A DNA stretch of 64,000 bases, from positions 139,251,545-139,315,544 of the forward strand of contig NC_030680.2 in assembly GCF_000004195.4 (NCBI RefSeq), in the 5' to 3' direction. The DNA is from Xenopus tropicalis (lineage: Eukaryota > Chordata > Amphibia > Anura > Pipidae). Position numbers and translations under genes: made by a program. Below, piece by piece: positions 32,715-43,497 of the stretch. The notes under the pieces were generated by a model. That model saw only the letters and a list, made by a program, of their open reading frames with translations, ran no database searches and was not told the DNA's origin. Each line of letters starts with the position of its first letter. The first letter of the stretch is position 1.

Positions 32715-33006
32715 AGCCGGCCATACACATAACGATGATATCATACGAAACCTCGTTTGTACGATATTCGGTGCGTGTATAGAGGCTCGACGAAGCGACC
32801 GATATCGCAAAAGGCTGTGGATATTGGTCTACTTGTCGATAGGCCAGGTTAAAAGATTTTGATTGGGCACCATTAAAGGCGCCAGAGCAGGGCTGAATTG
32901 GCAGAAGGAGGTAGAATTTCTATTGTTTCTACCTCTGTATCCGACGATTCAGCCCTGAACCTCAGTGGAGGGTGGGAACGATCAAAATTGCTACGTGTGT
33001 GGCCAT
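32715..33006 (+). mobile_element. Multi-hairpin MITE, decayed copy
   Basis: Decayed relative of 55413-55752. The left end CCGGCCATACAC pairs with GTGTGTGGCC at the right. It shares CGAAACCTCGTTTGTACGAT, GCGACCGATATCGCA, ATTGTTTCTACCTCTGTATC and CGATTCAGCCCTGAA. Several hairpin arms are eroded. Confidence 0.75.
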
Positions 33007-33119
33007 TTTAGACTAGGTGAGGGGGTGTAAATCAGGGCGACTGGTGATTTGGCAACTCTGTATTTTCAATATGTGGCTGGCTGCACCTACAGATCCACTT
33101 TGATGGAGAAGCCATCACA

Positions 33120-33260
33120 CAAGAAGATATTTGCCCCAATATGGCCAATCAAATTGGGCAGATCTGATTGTTTGGCCCCAGGGCCAGTAAACAAATTATA
33201 CCATAGGCCTATAGACACCCATCATTAGTGGACCACATTAATGAGCCAATGCCATTTATA
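33120..33260 (+). mobile_element. Remnant of hairpin-string MITE
   Basis: Weak match to the 346-726 family: CTGATTGTTTGGCCCCAGGG and AGTGGACCACATTAATGAGC correspond to the CGATCGTTTGGCCC and GGGGACCGCATCAACGAGCC segments. No ends remain. Confidence 0.5.
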
Positions 33261-33312
33261 ACATAATTATGCAAACTATGCAATATGGTTTCCAAGACAG
33301 AATAACCCAAAT

Positions 33313-33774
33313 GTAAAGGGGTTGTTTAACTTTTCATTAACTTTTAGTATGATGCAGAGAGTGCTCTTCTGAGGCAATTTGCAATGTCCTAATTTTTTAT
33401 TTTTTGCATTTTTTAATCATATAGCTTATTGTGTTTTCCAGTTGGGAATTTCGGCAGCTATATGGTTGCTAGGGTCCAAATTAGCTTAGCAACCAGGCAG
33501 TGATTTGAAAGAGAGACAGAAATATGAATAGAGAAGGGCCTACATAGAAAGATAAGTAAAAAAAGTAACAATAACAATAAAATTGTAAAATAACAGAGCA
33601 ATAGTTTTCCGGCTGCTGGGGTCAGTGACCCCCCATTAAAAGGTGGAAAGAGTCAGAATAGGAAGGCAGATAATGAGTAAACTATAAAAAAATAAAGACC
33701 AATTGAAAAGTGGCTAAGAATAGGCCATTCTATAACATACTAAAAGTTAACCTGAAGGTGAACCACCCCTGTAT
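33313..33774 (+). mobile_element. T2-like MITE (CTAGCAACC family), near full length
   Basis: The left end AAAGGGGTTGTTTAACTTT and the right end AAGGTGAACCACCCCT are inverted with mismatches. Landmarks are CTGAGGCAATTTGCAATG, GGTTGCTAGGGTCC, GCTTAGCAACCAGGCAG, AGAGCAATAG, GGGGTCAGTGACCCCCC and AAAGACCAATTGAAAAG. It is the most complete member of the family in the window. Non-coding. Confidence 0.78.
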
Positions 33775-34814
33775 AAAACAAGGAATATTAACCCTTCAAA
33801 AACTTAAATACGTCACGTACCCTTACAACACTAAGATTTGACACCCAATGGCTTTTTTCTCCTGCTGACTTGAGAGGACTCAGTGTGTTGGAGCAGGAAA
33901 TGGTTGGAAGGGAAGGTGACTTGCAGCAAGCGGACACTGTGTTCAGTTCAGCAGCAGAAAGGGGTCATTCTGAACCCCCCGGCACAACCCAAACACAGAA
34001 CTCAGTGTGATGAGAAATCCTTAGGAGCGGCCTTGCTGCATCCCGAGCCAAAGTACACAGGGGCCAACAGAAGCCCTGCATCCCCCGACCACAGCGGGCT
34101 GGGCTCTTTCCATGAGACACGGGTCTGTAACAGGGAGGAACCGTGGAAAGAAAAGCTCTATTTAGGCGGCGCTGCCAGGGAGAGGTGTGGGGAGACACCA
34201 GCAGGTATGCAAAGAAACCGAGGAAGGAACACAGAATTTGTTTGTTTTTCTTTCTAATTTTCTTTCCCTTTATTTTCTTGTGTCCTGATTAAAGGATTCC
34301 TTGCACTGACGCATCTGCAGTCTGTTTGCAGTCTGGGGAAAAAGCCATCGGCCAAGGGATTTTTTTGTTTATCGCGCCAGCGGGTAGCGGTGATAGAAAG
34401 GGTGCGGCGGGGGCAGAACAGACGCAAGTCACTGCTTCCATATGAGAAGAGGTCATGGAGCACTGGGCGGAGGCCCCAGAATGTGCTACACCCTTGGTTG
34501 TGTTTAGTAGAGCTGGGCCTGAGACAAAAAGGACTTTCGTGGCCCCATGATTATAGGAAATAGTACGGCCTAACCTATGGCTGTTCACCTGTTGTGCACA
34601 ACTCCCAGCACCTCCAACAACCTTCAAACGCCCAAGTGAAGGTATCTGTACACTAGTGAAGGGTAGGTCGACATTTTGTCTCACCCTATCCCTACGTCAA
34701 CCCAGACCAAACCCAAACTGCCATGCCTAAAGATAGCAGGCTGAACACCAGAAGAGTTGGGGGTGCCCCGACCCACGAGGGCCCTAACCATGGGAAAGTA
34801 TGCTGCCAACTCGC
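33775..34814. other. Unassigned DNA
   Basis: A 124-codon plus frame (33883-34257) and an overlapping frame closing at 34012 follow a pyrimidine-rich stretch, but donor, polyadenylation signal and similarity are lacking, so no gene is called. Confidence 0.35.
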
Positions 34815-35170
34815 TCTTAACAAGTTAAACTAAAATATATTTTTTTGCCTAATAAAAGAAAACATAATTCTAAGCAACTTTGCAATATACATTTACTACA
34901 TATTCCCAATGGTGCTAATTTGTATATATTTTTGCTATTAGAAGCAATGTTTGTCTGTCTTTTCTATTCCCTGCCCTGGGGGCTCTGGCGTCTGAAACAG
35001 TATAACACAAAGCAGCAGCCTGACAGACCTGACTCGCTGGAGGAGACTGACCTTTGCAACATTGTTTAAAATGTAACAACCAGGAGTTCAGCAAATGCTG
35101 CTTTCCATAGAAATTACATTTACAAATAAGTTTTGAAGCACAAAAATGTTTCAATAAATTCACATTGTAA
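34815..35170. mobile_element. T2-like element fragment (CAACTTTGCAATATACAT)
   Basis: Contains TCTAAGCAACTTTGCAATAT ACATTTAC, a module that also occurs at 51271-51295 within a T2 element and, inverted, near 5704-5722. The interior CTCTGGCGTCTGAAACAG and AGCCTGACAGACCTGA is familiar from frog repeats. Ends are not defined. Confidence 0.55.
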
Positions 35171-36503
35171 AGTTGATCAGAACAATGTTTTCTTTTATTC
35201 TTTTATTAGGCAATTTTATTGGGGTTGACGTGTCCTTGAAAGAGTCAAGCTAACAGCTTTTATTACCCAGTGTAGGGCCACCTTACACAATGAGGTAGGC
35301 AAACACGAGAGAGCACTTGTTTAGAGACCACACCAAATGACTACCCAACTGTCTAACCATAATAGGGGCCTGTGCCTCCTCCCCTGCTAAGTAGAGGGGG
35401 ATATCTATGTAGGGGACCCATAGAGTTAACTTTCCTTTACTGCTCAGTAACTTATACCCTGTGGGAGAGGATTCTGCCCAATTTGCCCAAGAATTGACAT
35501 CATTTGCTAGTTCCCTAGTGTACAAAATTGTGCTCAGTATCTTTCTGGACTCCATCATAGCAGTAGGTGGATCTACCAGAGGGCCTGATTAGAGGTAGGT
35601 AGTGCCAACCAGTCCTTAGCGAAGCCAGGGAGCAAGCACACAGGGGTAGAAAAATTTTGTTTCTACCTGCATATCTAATGATTCAGGAAAAATCATATTG
35701 TAAAGTGTTTGGCCACCTTTAGTGTAGGGACCACAGCTAGAAAGCCAAGCCATTACTTATCCCTGAGATGTTTGTGTTGGAGGGGACCCTAGCGCACTAT
35801 GTTCTCTATTCTGCTGATGAAAAGACACTTCCATCCCATCTCCAACTGGCTTGGGGTATAACTACTTTATACTGACTGATTTTTCTTTGCTTCAACCATT
35901 AAGTGTACCTAAGTGTCTGCCCAGTGTCTAAGTGTCTGCTCAGTAACCATCAGGTTAAGAACCACTGGCACCTCTTTCTTTTATTCGTTATACTGGCACC
36001 TAAAGTTACAGTTTAACAACACCTTTCCTTCAAACACCTCTGTGCAAAACACTTTATCCCTGAAGCACTTTAAAATGCCTTATCATATATGGAATTTTAA
36101 GTTCTCTTCTACTCAAAACATGTCCTTTCCCATAAAAGACCCCCATTTGTCTTCTGTGACAAGAGCAGGAAAATCCCACAGCAACGTGAGCCCCTGGAGT
36201 GAGAGCTCTAACAAATGGCTGTGACCTTCCGAGCGGTCGGACAAACGGCAGACGTGAGCTGCATAATAATGGCGCTTGAACACCTCCAACGGGGAGATTA
36301 TATACAGGCAAAAATCAGAACATAAAAATGCCACAGCAACCAATCAGATCTTGGCTTTCAAACAGCAGACCAGCAAATGCCACCTACTGATTGGGTTACT
36401 ACAGCTGCACCTGAACTTATATTGCTTCCTAAGTCTTATGTCTCATGTGGCGTAAATTTCAGAGAAATAAACATACATATGCAGTGAAACCAGGCTTATA
36501 CCA
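35171..36503. other. Unassigned DNA with MITE remnant
   Basis: A remnant at about 35645-35712 (TTTGTTTCTACCTGCATATC, GTTTGGCCACCTTTAG) matches the right part of the 55413-55752 MITE family. No gene is recognised; small frames near 35913-36343 lack splice support. Confidence 0.4.
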
Positions 36504-37330
36504 GAGTTATACAGGGAACTCTGAGTATCACTCATGTATTATAAGGGATAATGTACCCCCTACTGTAAATGATAAGGATATTAGCAGTCACTGAGGGGTT
36601 CTGTGCCCATATAAAGGCCCAAGGCTGCAGGCTGAGTTATACAGGGAACTCTGAGTATCACTCATGTATTATAAGGGATAATGTACCCCCTACTGTAAAT
36701 GATAAGGATATTAGCAGTCACTGAGGGGTTCTGTGCCCATATAAAGGCACAAGGCTGCAGGCTGAGTTATACAGGGAACTCTGAGTATCACTCATGTATT
36801 ATAAGGGATAATGTACCCCCTACTGTAAATGATAAGGATATTAGCAGTCACTGAGGGGTTCTGTGCCCATATAAAGGCACAAGGCTGCAGGCTGAGTTAT
36901 ACAGGGAACTCTGAGTATCACTCATGTATTATAAGGGATAATGTACCCCCTACTGTAAATGATAAGGATATTAGCAGTCACTGAGGGGTTCTGTGCCCAT
37001 ATAAAGGCACAAGGCTGCAGGCTGAGTTATACAGGGAACTCTGAGTATCACTCATGTATTATAAGGGATAATGTACCCCCTACTGTAAATGATAAGGATA
37101 TTAGAAGTCACTGAGGGGTTCTGTGCCCATATAAAGGCACAAGGCTGCAGGCTGAGTTATACAGGGAACTCTGAGTATCACTCATGTATTATAAGGGATA
37201 ATGTACCCCCTACTGTAAATGATAAGGATATTAGCAGTCACTGAGGGGTTCTGTGCCCATATAAAGGCACAAGGCTGCAGGCTGAGTTATACAGGGAACT
37301 CTGAGTATCACTCATTTATTATAAGGGATA
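36504..37330 (+). repeat. 130-bp satellite array A, about 6.4 copies
   Basis: Exact 130-bp period. Each unit reads GAGTTATACAGGGAACTCTG, AGTATCACTCATGTATTATA, AGGGATAATGTACCCCCTAC, TGTAAATGATAAGGATATTA, GCAGTCACTGAGGGGTTCTG, TGCCCATATAAAGGCACAAG, GCTGCAGGCT. Units differ at only a few positions (for example AGAAGTCAC in the fifth unit). A second array of the same unit lies at 56202-57203. Confidence 0.96.
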
Positions 37331-38288
37331 TATATATTTTATTTTTTATTTATTTATTTTTTTTGCATCAGATTACTGTGTGGGCAATTTTGCTGAAATT
37401 CTGGGAAAGAACTGTGCATTTTATGTAAAAAACCTGAAAAAGAACTCTGTTATTTGATTTCTCCTTAAACCGACAAACTCTGTGAGTCACAGCAGCCTCA
37501 GATAATAGTAAATTGCAGCTTAACATGGAAATAGCTCTACATTTTGGTGCTTTGATGTCTCACCCTCCATACGCCATGTGTTCAGATCTGCAGAACCTGC
37601 TTTCCCACCAATATCCCATTCATGCCTGTGAGTCAGAGGGGCAGTAATTCGCTATAAGGCACAGCGGGAGGCTGACAGTGATATGCAGTGTAATTATTTC
37701 TATGTATATGAGGCCCAGGGAGCCTGCAATGACAGGTCAGTAGCCAATGCCCATATTCATATACACTTCCTAATGCGCCGGGGCCATATATATAAGCCGT
37801 AAGCTGGTTGCTTTAACTGAAACAGCTGATCTTTTCAATTCTATTCCATAGATGGTTCATGCGATGATTCCTAATCCGACTGACCTAAATACATCTCCCA
37901 TGTTCCATTCCCGCGCCTGCTAATCTACTGCAGCACAATCTCCTTATCTCTGGATCCCCGTGCCTGATTGAGACATCAAGAAATGCATTGTACATTCCAT
38001 GGCAGCCCCTAATAACTCATGGCCGTGCCACCACACATTCCTACGAGGCCCCCCCCCGCCCCATGCCTGAAAATGTGCCACACGGATTATTGTAAACCTC
38101 CATCGGCTATGAATTATAAATATAAACCTGTTACAGAGCTTTCCCCCTGCCTAAGTTGCTTGTACACTGTATTACAAGCAATTGCTGTGCACTGTGGCAG
38201 CTCCCACTCAGTCCATACCAGTAAAAACTGATCAAACCAAATTTTATATCCCCCCTTTTGTATAAAATGACATACAGTACCAATAGGC
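37331..38288. other. Unassigned DNA
   Basis: Starts with an AT-rich tract (37331-37370) at the edge of array A. No gene is recognised. A short C run lies at 38050-38056. Confidence 0.4.
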
Positions 38289-38530
38289 TTAAAGGAAAAT
38301 ATACCCCCAGAATGAATACTTAACCAACAGATAGCTTATATTGTATTAAACGACCTATTAAAGAATCTCCACAAACTGGAATATATATATATATCAGTAA
38401 ATATTGCCCTTTTACAAACTTTCCCTTGAGCCGCCATTTAGTGATGGGCGGTGCGCTCCCTCAGAGATCAGCTGACAGGAAGTGATGCAGCTCTAACTGT
38501 AACAGGAAGTAGTGTGGGAGCAAAAGGCAG
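38289..38530 (+). mobile_element. T2 MITE fragment, TTAAAGGAAAATATACCCCC end
   Basis: Starts at TTAAAGGAAAATATACCCCC AGAATGAATACT, the same family as 29881. Includes an (AT)n tract at 38381-38396 and GAAGTGATGCAGCTCTAACT GTAACAGGAAGT. The right end is not identified. Confidence 0.65.
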
Positions 38531-38821
38531 AACTCTGTCGATTCATTGGCTGATGGGGCCTAGCATGTATGTGTGCCTTGTCACCAGTGCAGTTCCAGTC
38601 TGACCTGCAATGACTAATAATATGGGGAATTATTTGAGCAGTAATATAAATAACAAGGCAACATGCAATCAGACACAATTACTATGATCAGGGGAGAAAG
38701 TATTGGATTATTAGGGGGATGCAAACTGTACCGTACCCCATATTCCCCTTGCAACTCAGCATATCCAGCTACATATGGAAAGAGACAGAAAGGGTGCAGT
38801 GTGTAGGTATCCCCTAAGGCA

Positions 38822-38990
38822 GGGGGTCCCCAAACTTTTTTACCCACCAGCCACATTCAAATGTGAAACGAGTAGGGGAACAATACAAGCTTAAAAGTTA
38901 CTGGGGGTACCAAATAAGGGCTGTAATGAGCATTTGGGAACCTCCATATCCCTTTGTGCAAGAACATTTTTACATGAAATCCACCACTTT
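38822..38990 (+). mobile_element. hAT fragment, CAGGGGGTCCCCAAACTTTTT end
   Basis: Starts with CAGGGGGTCCCCAAACTTTT, a hAT-like terminus, followed by CCACATTCAAATGTGAAACG and TACCAAATAAGGGCTGTAAT, a pattern seen in frog hAT elements. The opposite end is not recognised, so target duplication cannot be tested. Confidence 0.5.
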
Positions 38991-39886
38991 CATAGGTCTT
39001 CCAACGAGAAAGGGTTAATGTCCCACAGCTCCAGTGTAAGGTTCTGTCCGGATTCCAGTCGTAATAACAGGATTCTTACAAAGATTTGGGTTTGCTGGAA
39101 TCCTTCACTCGCCGTTTGGGATTAGACCCACGGACGCAAATTACACACAATATTTCCATTCATGACACTTTTTTTTGGAGGCGGGGGTTGTTGGGAGGAG
39201 TATTTTTCATTTTAGTTGTAACCGAAGTGTTGGATCAGGGTTCCATATTGATCTGCCTGTCTGTTGGCTGATCTATCAATTTATCTAGATCAAAAGGTAA
39301 CACTGAGCAATGTTTTTCTTTTAGCAACACAGGAATCCATTTTGCTCTCAGTTTTGATGCCCGGAGCACAGGGAGATAAAGGGATCTGAAACGAAAGCTC
39401 TAGGAAATTAACAGAGACAAGCAAGCCCCTCTCCCTAGTAAGCTGGCCACCCATGTTACATTGCCCCGCCATTCCCCCGGCTTTAGCCCTAGTTATTTCT
39501 CTTCCAAACATCTCATATTTGTATTGTGACCAAACAAACAGGTCAGGATCACGATTAAAAGGATGAGACTTAAAGGAGAACTAAAGCCTCAAAAAAGCCA
39601 ACGTTATTTTATTTGGATTAAGGCCATAGGACTGCTGTAAAGTTTCCCACCAAGGGCCATATGTTGTTTAAAGGCACACTGACACAATGTCAGCATGATC
39701 ACATGACTTTTTTAAAGCCAATCTCCCCTATAAGGGGAAAAATCTAACCAAATAACACCACATTGAGCCCCCTATATATACACAAACAGTTCCAGGTCAG
39801 TTGGTTGCCATATACCTGTGGTGCATGGTTTTGATTGGCCCAATCACTCAAAGGGAGGTCCAAATATAAACTGATTATTATACCAG
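38991..39886. other. Unassigned DNA with a T2 fragment at 39570
   Basis: TTAAAGGAGAACTAAAGCCT at 39570 is the left end of the T2 family seen complete at 12586-13003; homology fades by about 39720. No gene is recognised elsewhere in the stretch. Confidence 0.45.
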
Positions 39887-40219
39887 TTAAGGTGGCCATA
39901 CACCTTCAGATCTGCTCTCTTGGCAATGTCGCCAAGCGAGCGGATCTTCTCCCGATACCCTCACCTACGGGTGGGCGATATCGGGAGAATCCAGGCTAAT
40001 TCAATCGTTTGGCCCTGGGGCCAAACGATCGAATTATAACGACGGGTATAGGAAAAGTCGGTCCGGGGACCGCATCAATGAGCCAATGCGGTCCCCGATC
40101 CGACTAGATTTTCTAACCTGCCTGATCGAGATCTGGCCGATTTCAGGCCAGATATCGGTTGGGCAGGCCCGTCGGTAATGCCCATACACGGGACAATTAG
40201 CTGCCGATTCGGTCTAAGG

Positions 40220-41193
40220 CAGTGCTGTCCAACTGGCGGCCCGCATGCGGCCCGCGACCCCCCTCTGTGTGGCCCCCCACCTGTCTGGCTGCTTTTGATG
40301 GCTTACTCTTGTGTAAGCTTTAAATGGTATTAGTACTGAGATTAACTGCCCCCCCTGCATGGTTCTCACCTCAGATTCAGGCTGTAATCAGACTGTATTG
40401 TTTAAATATGTAATCCCCTGTGTTGTTCACACCTTTTAATCTCTGCATTGTTCACCCCCTGCAGTGTTCACACCTCAGGCTCAGGCTGTAATCACCCCCA
40501 TTGTTCCCCTGTTCACACCTCAGGAGCAGTAGAAACCCACAAATAATCCCTGCACACTACAAAAAGAACATATACTGAGGTGGTACTGCAATTAAAAAGT
40601 TTTTTAATATATAGTTATTGTGCAGACTGTAGGAGCAATGCCAGCATTGTGTCACTGTAGGCTGCCTGTGTGTGCCATACACACAGGCATCATAGAGCAA
40701 GCAGAGTATGGCACACACAGGCAGGGTAGGGAAGGCAGAGTATGGCACACACAGGCCAAGTATGGCACAAACCAGCCAAGAATGGCAAACACAGTGAAAG
40801 TAAGGCACATGCAGGCAGGGTAGGGAAGGCAGAGTATGGCACACACAGGCAGGGTAGGGCAGGTAGAGTATGGCACACACAGGCCAAGTATGGCACAAAC
40901 CAGCCAAGTATAGCACACAGGCAGGGTAGGGAAGGCAGAGTATGGCACACACAGGCAGGGTAGGGAAGGCAGAGTATGGGACACACAGGCAGGGTAGGGC
41001 AGGCAGAGTATGGCAAGTTTTTGCTGTACTACAACCATTAATATGGGTATGGTCATGTGATAACATGGGTGTGGTTTCAAGTGGGTGCGGTTTCAAAAAG
41101 GGGAGTAGTCAAAACTGGCTTCCATTATCGGCCCTCCACCACGTAGGTCGGAAAAATTCCGGCCCTCGGTACAACAGAAGTTGGACAGCACTG
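40220..41193 (+). mobile_element. Complete non-autonomous hAT with perfect 8-bp duplication
   Basis: The ends CAGTGCTGTCCAACT (40220) and AGTTGGACAGCACTG (ending 41193) are perfectly inverted. GTCTAAGG lies on both sides (40212-40219 and 41194-41201), an exact 8-bp target duplication. It is 974 bp, encodes no transposase and holds a tandem repeat at 40664-41012. A second, 5'-truncated copy lies at 17540-18303. Insertion split the last hairpin of a MITE, so this element is younger than its host. Confidence 0.95.
40664..41012 (-). repeat. Minisatellite inside the hAT, inverted orientation
   Basis: Units AGAGTATGGCACACACAGGC + AGGGTAGGGAAGGC repeat about ten times. They are the reverse complement of the units in the 17540-18303 copy, although the right ends of the two hAT copies point the same way. 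At 40661-40690 one unit in the original direction (GCTGCCTGTGTGTGCCATAC) is followed at once by the inverted ones. Long minus-strand open frames here are repeat artefacts. Confidence 0.9.
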
Positions 41194-41246
41194 GTCTAAG
41201 GGATCGATATCGGCAGCTAGAATCGGCCCGTGTATGGGGACCTTTA

Positions 41247-42274
41247 TAGCCCTACAGCTACTGCCGATATACAACTCCCAGCATAGGAAGCTGCCCAGAG
41301 AGAGGGCCCTAGCGAGAAGCAATATATATTTTCCTTTAGTGCCTCGTAAGAAAGATTCCCAACATGCAACGCAATATAAGAGAGCGAAGCGGCAGGAATA
41401 ATAATGATTCCTATCCATGAGCGATAGAGATTCTATTTACTGGTTTACTGCCTTTTTATGGCACCGCAAATTGGATCGGTTTACTAGTGAGACCATAGAA
41501 AGGTTACATTTTACGTCCCGTGTGGTGAGGCATCCTGGGAAGTTGTCGGATAGGTCCACACCACACGCGCAGAACTGGCTCTGCTTATGTTCAAATAAAA
41601 TGGACTAAAGCAATTTATATGCTAGAAACCGCTGTGATTTTCTATATCTGATATGTATCTGTTATGTGCTATGTAAACGTGTGCCCTATTGCCCTATTTC
41701 AACTTGATCAGCTTCCCCCCATGGCAACACAGCAGCTTATTTATGGGTTGTGTCAACCATGGCTGTTAGTGGCAGGCCCAGAGTACTGACACTGAATATT
41801 TCTTTTTCTGCACTACACTGACCCCTTGTCCACCAATCTGGGCATCACTATCTTTCTCAGCACCCTGTGCCATGCCTGTTCCAGCACTGGTGCTTAGAAT
41901 ATTCTCTCCCCAGTCTGTCACCCATCTCTGGACCTTCTCTAATCAGCTGCAGTAACTGGTGCTCTGCAGACCTGGGATACAACACCAGTGAGATCTGGCA
42001 ACTCACATACGGCATCGGTCATGTTCACAGCCAAAGGAATCACTTGCTGACTCTCCCAGAGAGGCTGTTTCTGGGCACCCAGTGGCTACTTAATGCAGCT
42101 CCTAGCAAGTCTCTAGCCTGGCTTCCATTAACAGTGTTTAGAGCAAGGTCGAATATAACCAATAATGTTATTATGAATATTAATATGAATCTTATTGCAT
42201 ATGGGGAATTTATCAACAGTGGGCAAATTTTTGTGTGTTTGTGAATCGTATGATTCCGCCCCGGCCCTTAGTAC
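41247..42274. other. Unassigned DNA with a T2 fragment
   Basis: The part 41640-41745 (ATCTGTTATGTGCTATGTAA, CATGGCAACACAGCAGCTTA) resembles the inner arm of the T2 MITE at 3199-3624. A 125-codon plus frame (41867-42244) is not supported by splice sites or similarity. Confidence 0.4.
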
Positions 42275-42720
42275 TTAAAGAGATTCTGTCATGACTTTTA
42301 TGGGGTACATTTTATTTCTAAATTACACAGTTTACATAGCAAATAATTCACTCTGCCATTTAAACTTTTATTCTTGAACCAACAAATGTATATTTAGCAG
42401 TAATATTGGTGTGTAGGCGCCATCTCAGTGCATTGTGCCTGAGTCTGAGCTTTCAGCCAGCGCTACACATTAGAACTGCTTTCAGCTAACCTATTGTTTC
42501 TCCTACTCCCATGTAACTGGAGGAGTCCCAAGCCGGACTTGGATTTCTTACTATTGAGGGCTATTCTGATACCTACTGGGAGCTGCTATCTTGCTCCCTT
42601 CCCATTGTTCTGCTGATCGGCTGCTGGGAGGGGGGATATCACTCCAACTTGCAGCACAGCAGTAAAGTGTGACTGAAGTTTATCAGAGCACAGGTCACAG
42701 TGTTTCACATATGAGATGTT
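42275..42720 (+). mobile_element. T2-like element, TTAAAGAGATTCTGTCATG end
   Basis: Starts at TTAAAGAGATTCTGTCATG, continuing TTACACAGTTTACATAGCAA ATAATTC, a left end frequent in frog genomes. The interior holds CCATGTAACTGGAGGAGTCC and AAGTGTGACTGAAGTTTATC AGAGC. The right end is not clear. Non-coding. Confidence 0.6.
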
Positions 42721-43497
42721 TTATGCAATATATTTTGGTATATGATATGATGGTATAGTTTACGACTCCTCCACCTCGGCTATAAAGAAATAATGGTACT
42801 GGAATTGCCAATATGCACTATATATGGAGGGTCCAAAGTATCTCACCCCATATACAAAATAAGATCCAGTTGTAAGATCAGTGGCAATTTAGACTAATTC
42901 TATTGTGCCACACAGATATGAAGATCACCAGTTGTCTTAATCCCATCACAGATGATCCAGGCCATAGGGAATGTGACATATACCTGAGCAACCAATCAAG
43001 ATCTGGTTATGAGGCTGGAATTGGTTGGCTGGAGGGAGCTACAGGTTTCCCATTTGTGAGTTCGGTCTATCAAGTTCAGCCTTGCACGCTTCCCTTGCTC
43101 ATCCATTCCCAACAATAACAAAAAGATGCACTGGAGCATAAGGCAATTTAACTTCAATGATATAAAAACATAATTCCTTCCCCCGATGCCAACTGGTCTG
43201 TAAGATTCCTTTTCCCATTGATCAAGGTTTAACCTTGAGAAGCTTCAGCTGCAATAAATCTGAGTCAGGGGCTAATGTCACACTGCACAACTTTCCAGCG
43301 GTGATTAAATGCCAAGGAGAAATCGCCTAAAGTGTGATAAATTGCCACTATGTATGAAGCAAACGAGCGAATGTCAACTCAACACTTATTCATGATCTGG
43401 GCTGCACTCACCTTCTCCCCAGAGCCCCCCACTGCTGGCCTTCTGGCCTGGGGTCCCAAGCAACTGGTGGGGCCCTACAATTTCTGAGCATCCAATT
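42721..43497. other. Unassigned DNA
   Basis: A strong minus-strand donor match (AAG|GTGAGTGCAG at about 43410) is linked to an open stretch of about 64 bp after a weak acceptor, but all three frames are open and the sequence (GGGCCCCACCAGTTGCTTGG) looks repeat-derived, so no exon is called. Confidence 0.35.

Larger units (their letters stand above)
39887..41246 (+). mobile_element. Hairpin-string MITE, copy 3, split by a hAT
   Basis: The left end GGTGGCCATACACC follows TTAA (39887-39890); the right end CGTGTATGGGGACC precedes TTTA (41243-41246). It contains the same hairpins as 346-726, including GCTCTCTTGGCAATGTCGCC AAGCGAG, the TTTGGCCCTGGGGCCAAACG palindrome and the GGGGACCGCATCAATGAGCC hairpin. 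The last hairpin (AGCTGCCGATTCGGTCTAAG ... GATCGATATCGGCAGCT) is split in its loop by the hAT at 40220-41193. Without the insert it would be about 370 bp. Confidence 0.9.

Noticed and set aside
33870..34012. Possible terminal coding exon after a pyrimidine-rich tract on the plus strand
   Set aside because: The acceptor is weak, no polyadenylation signal follows, and the peptide is not recognised.
43411..43480. Minus-strand exon with strong donor AAG|GTGAGTGCAG
   Set aside because: All frames are open, the acceptor is poor and the sequence looks like a decayed dispersed repeat.
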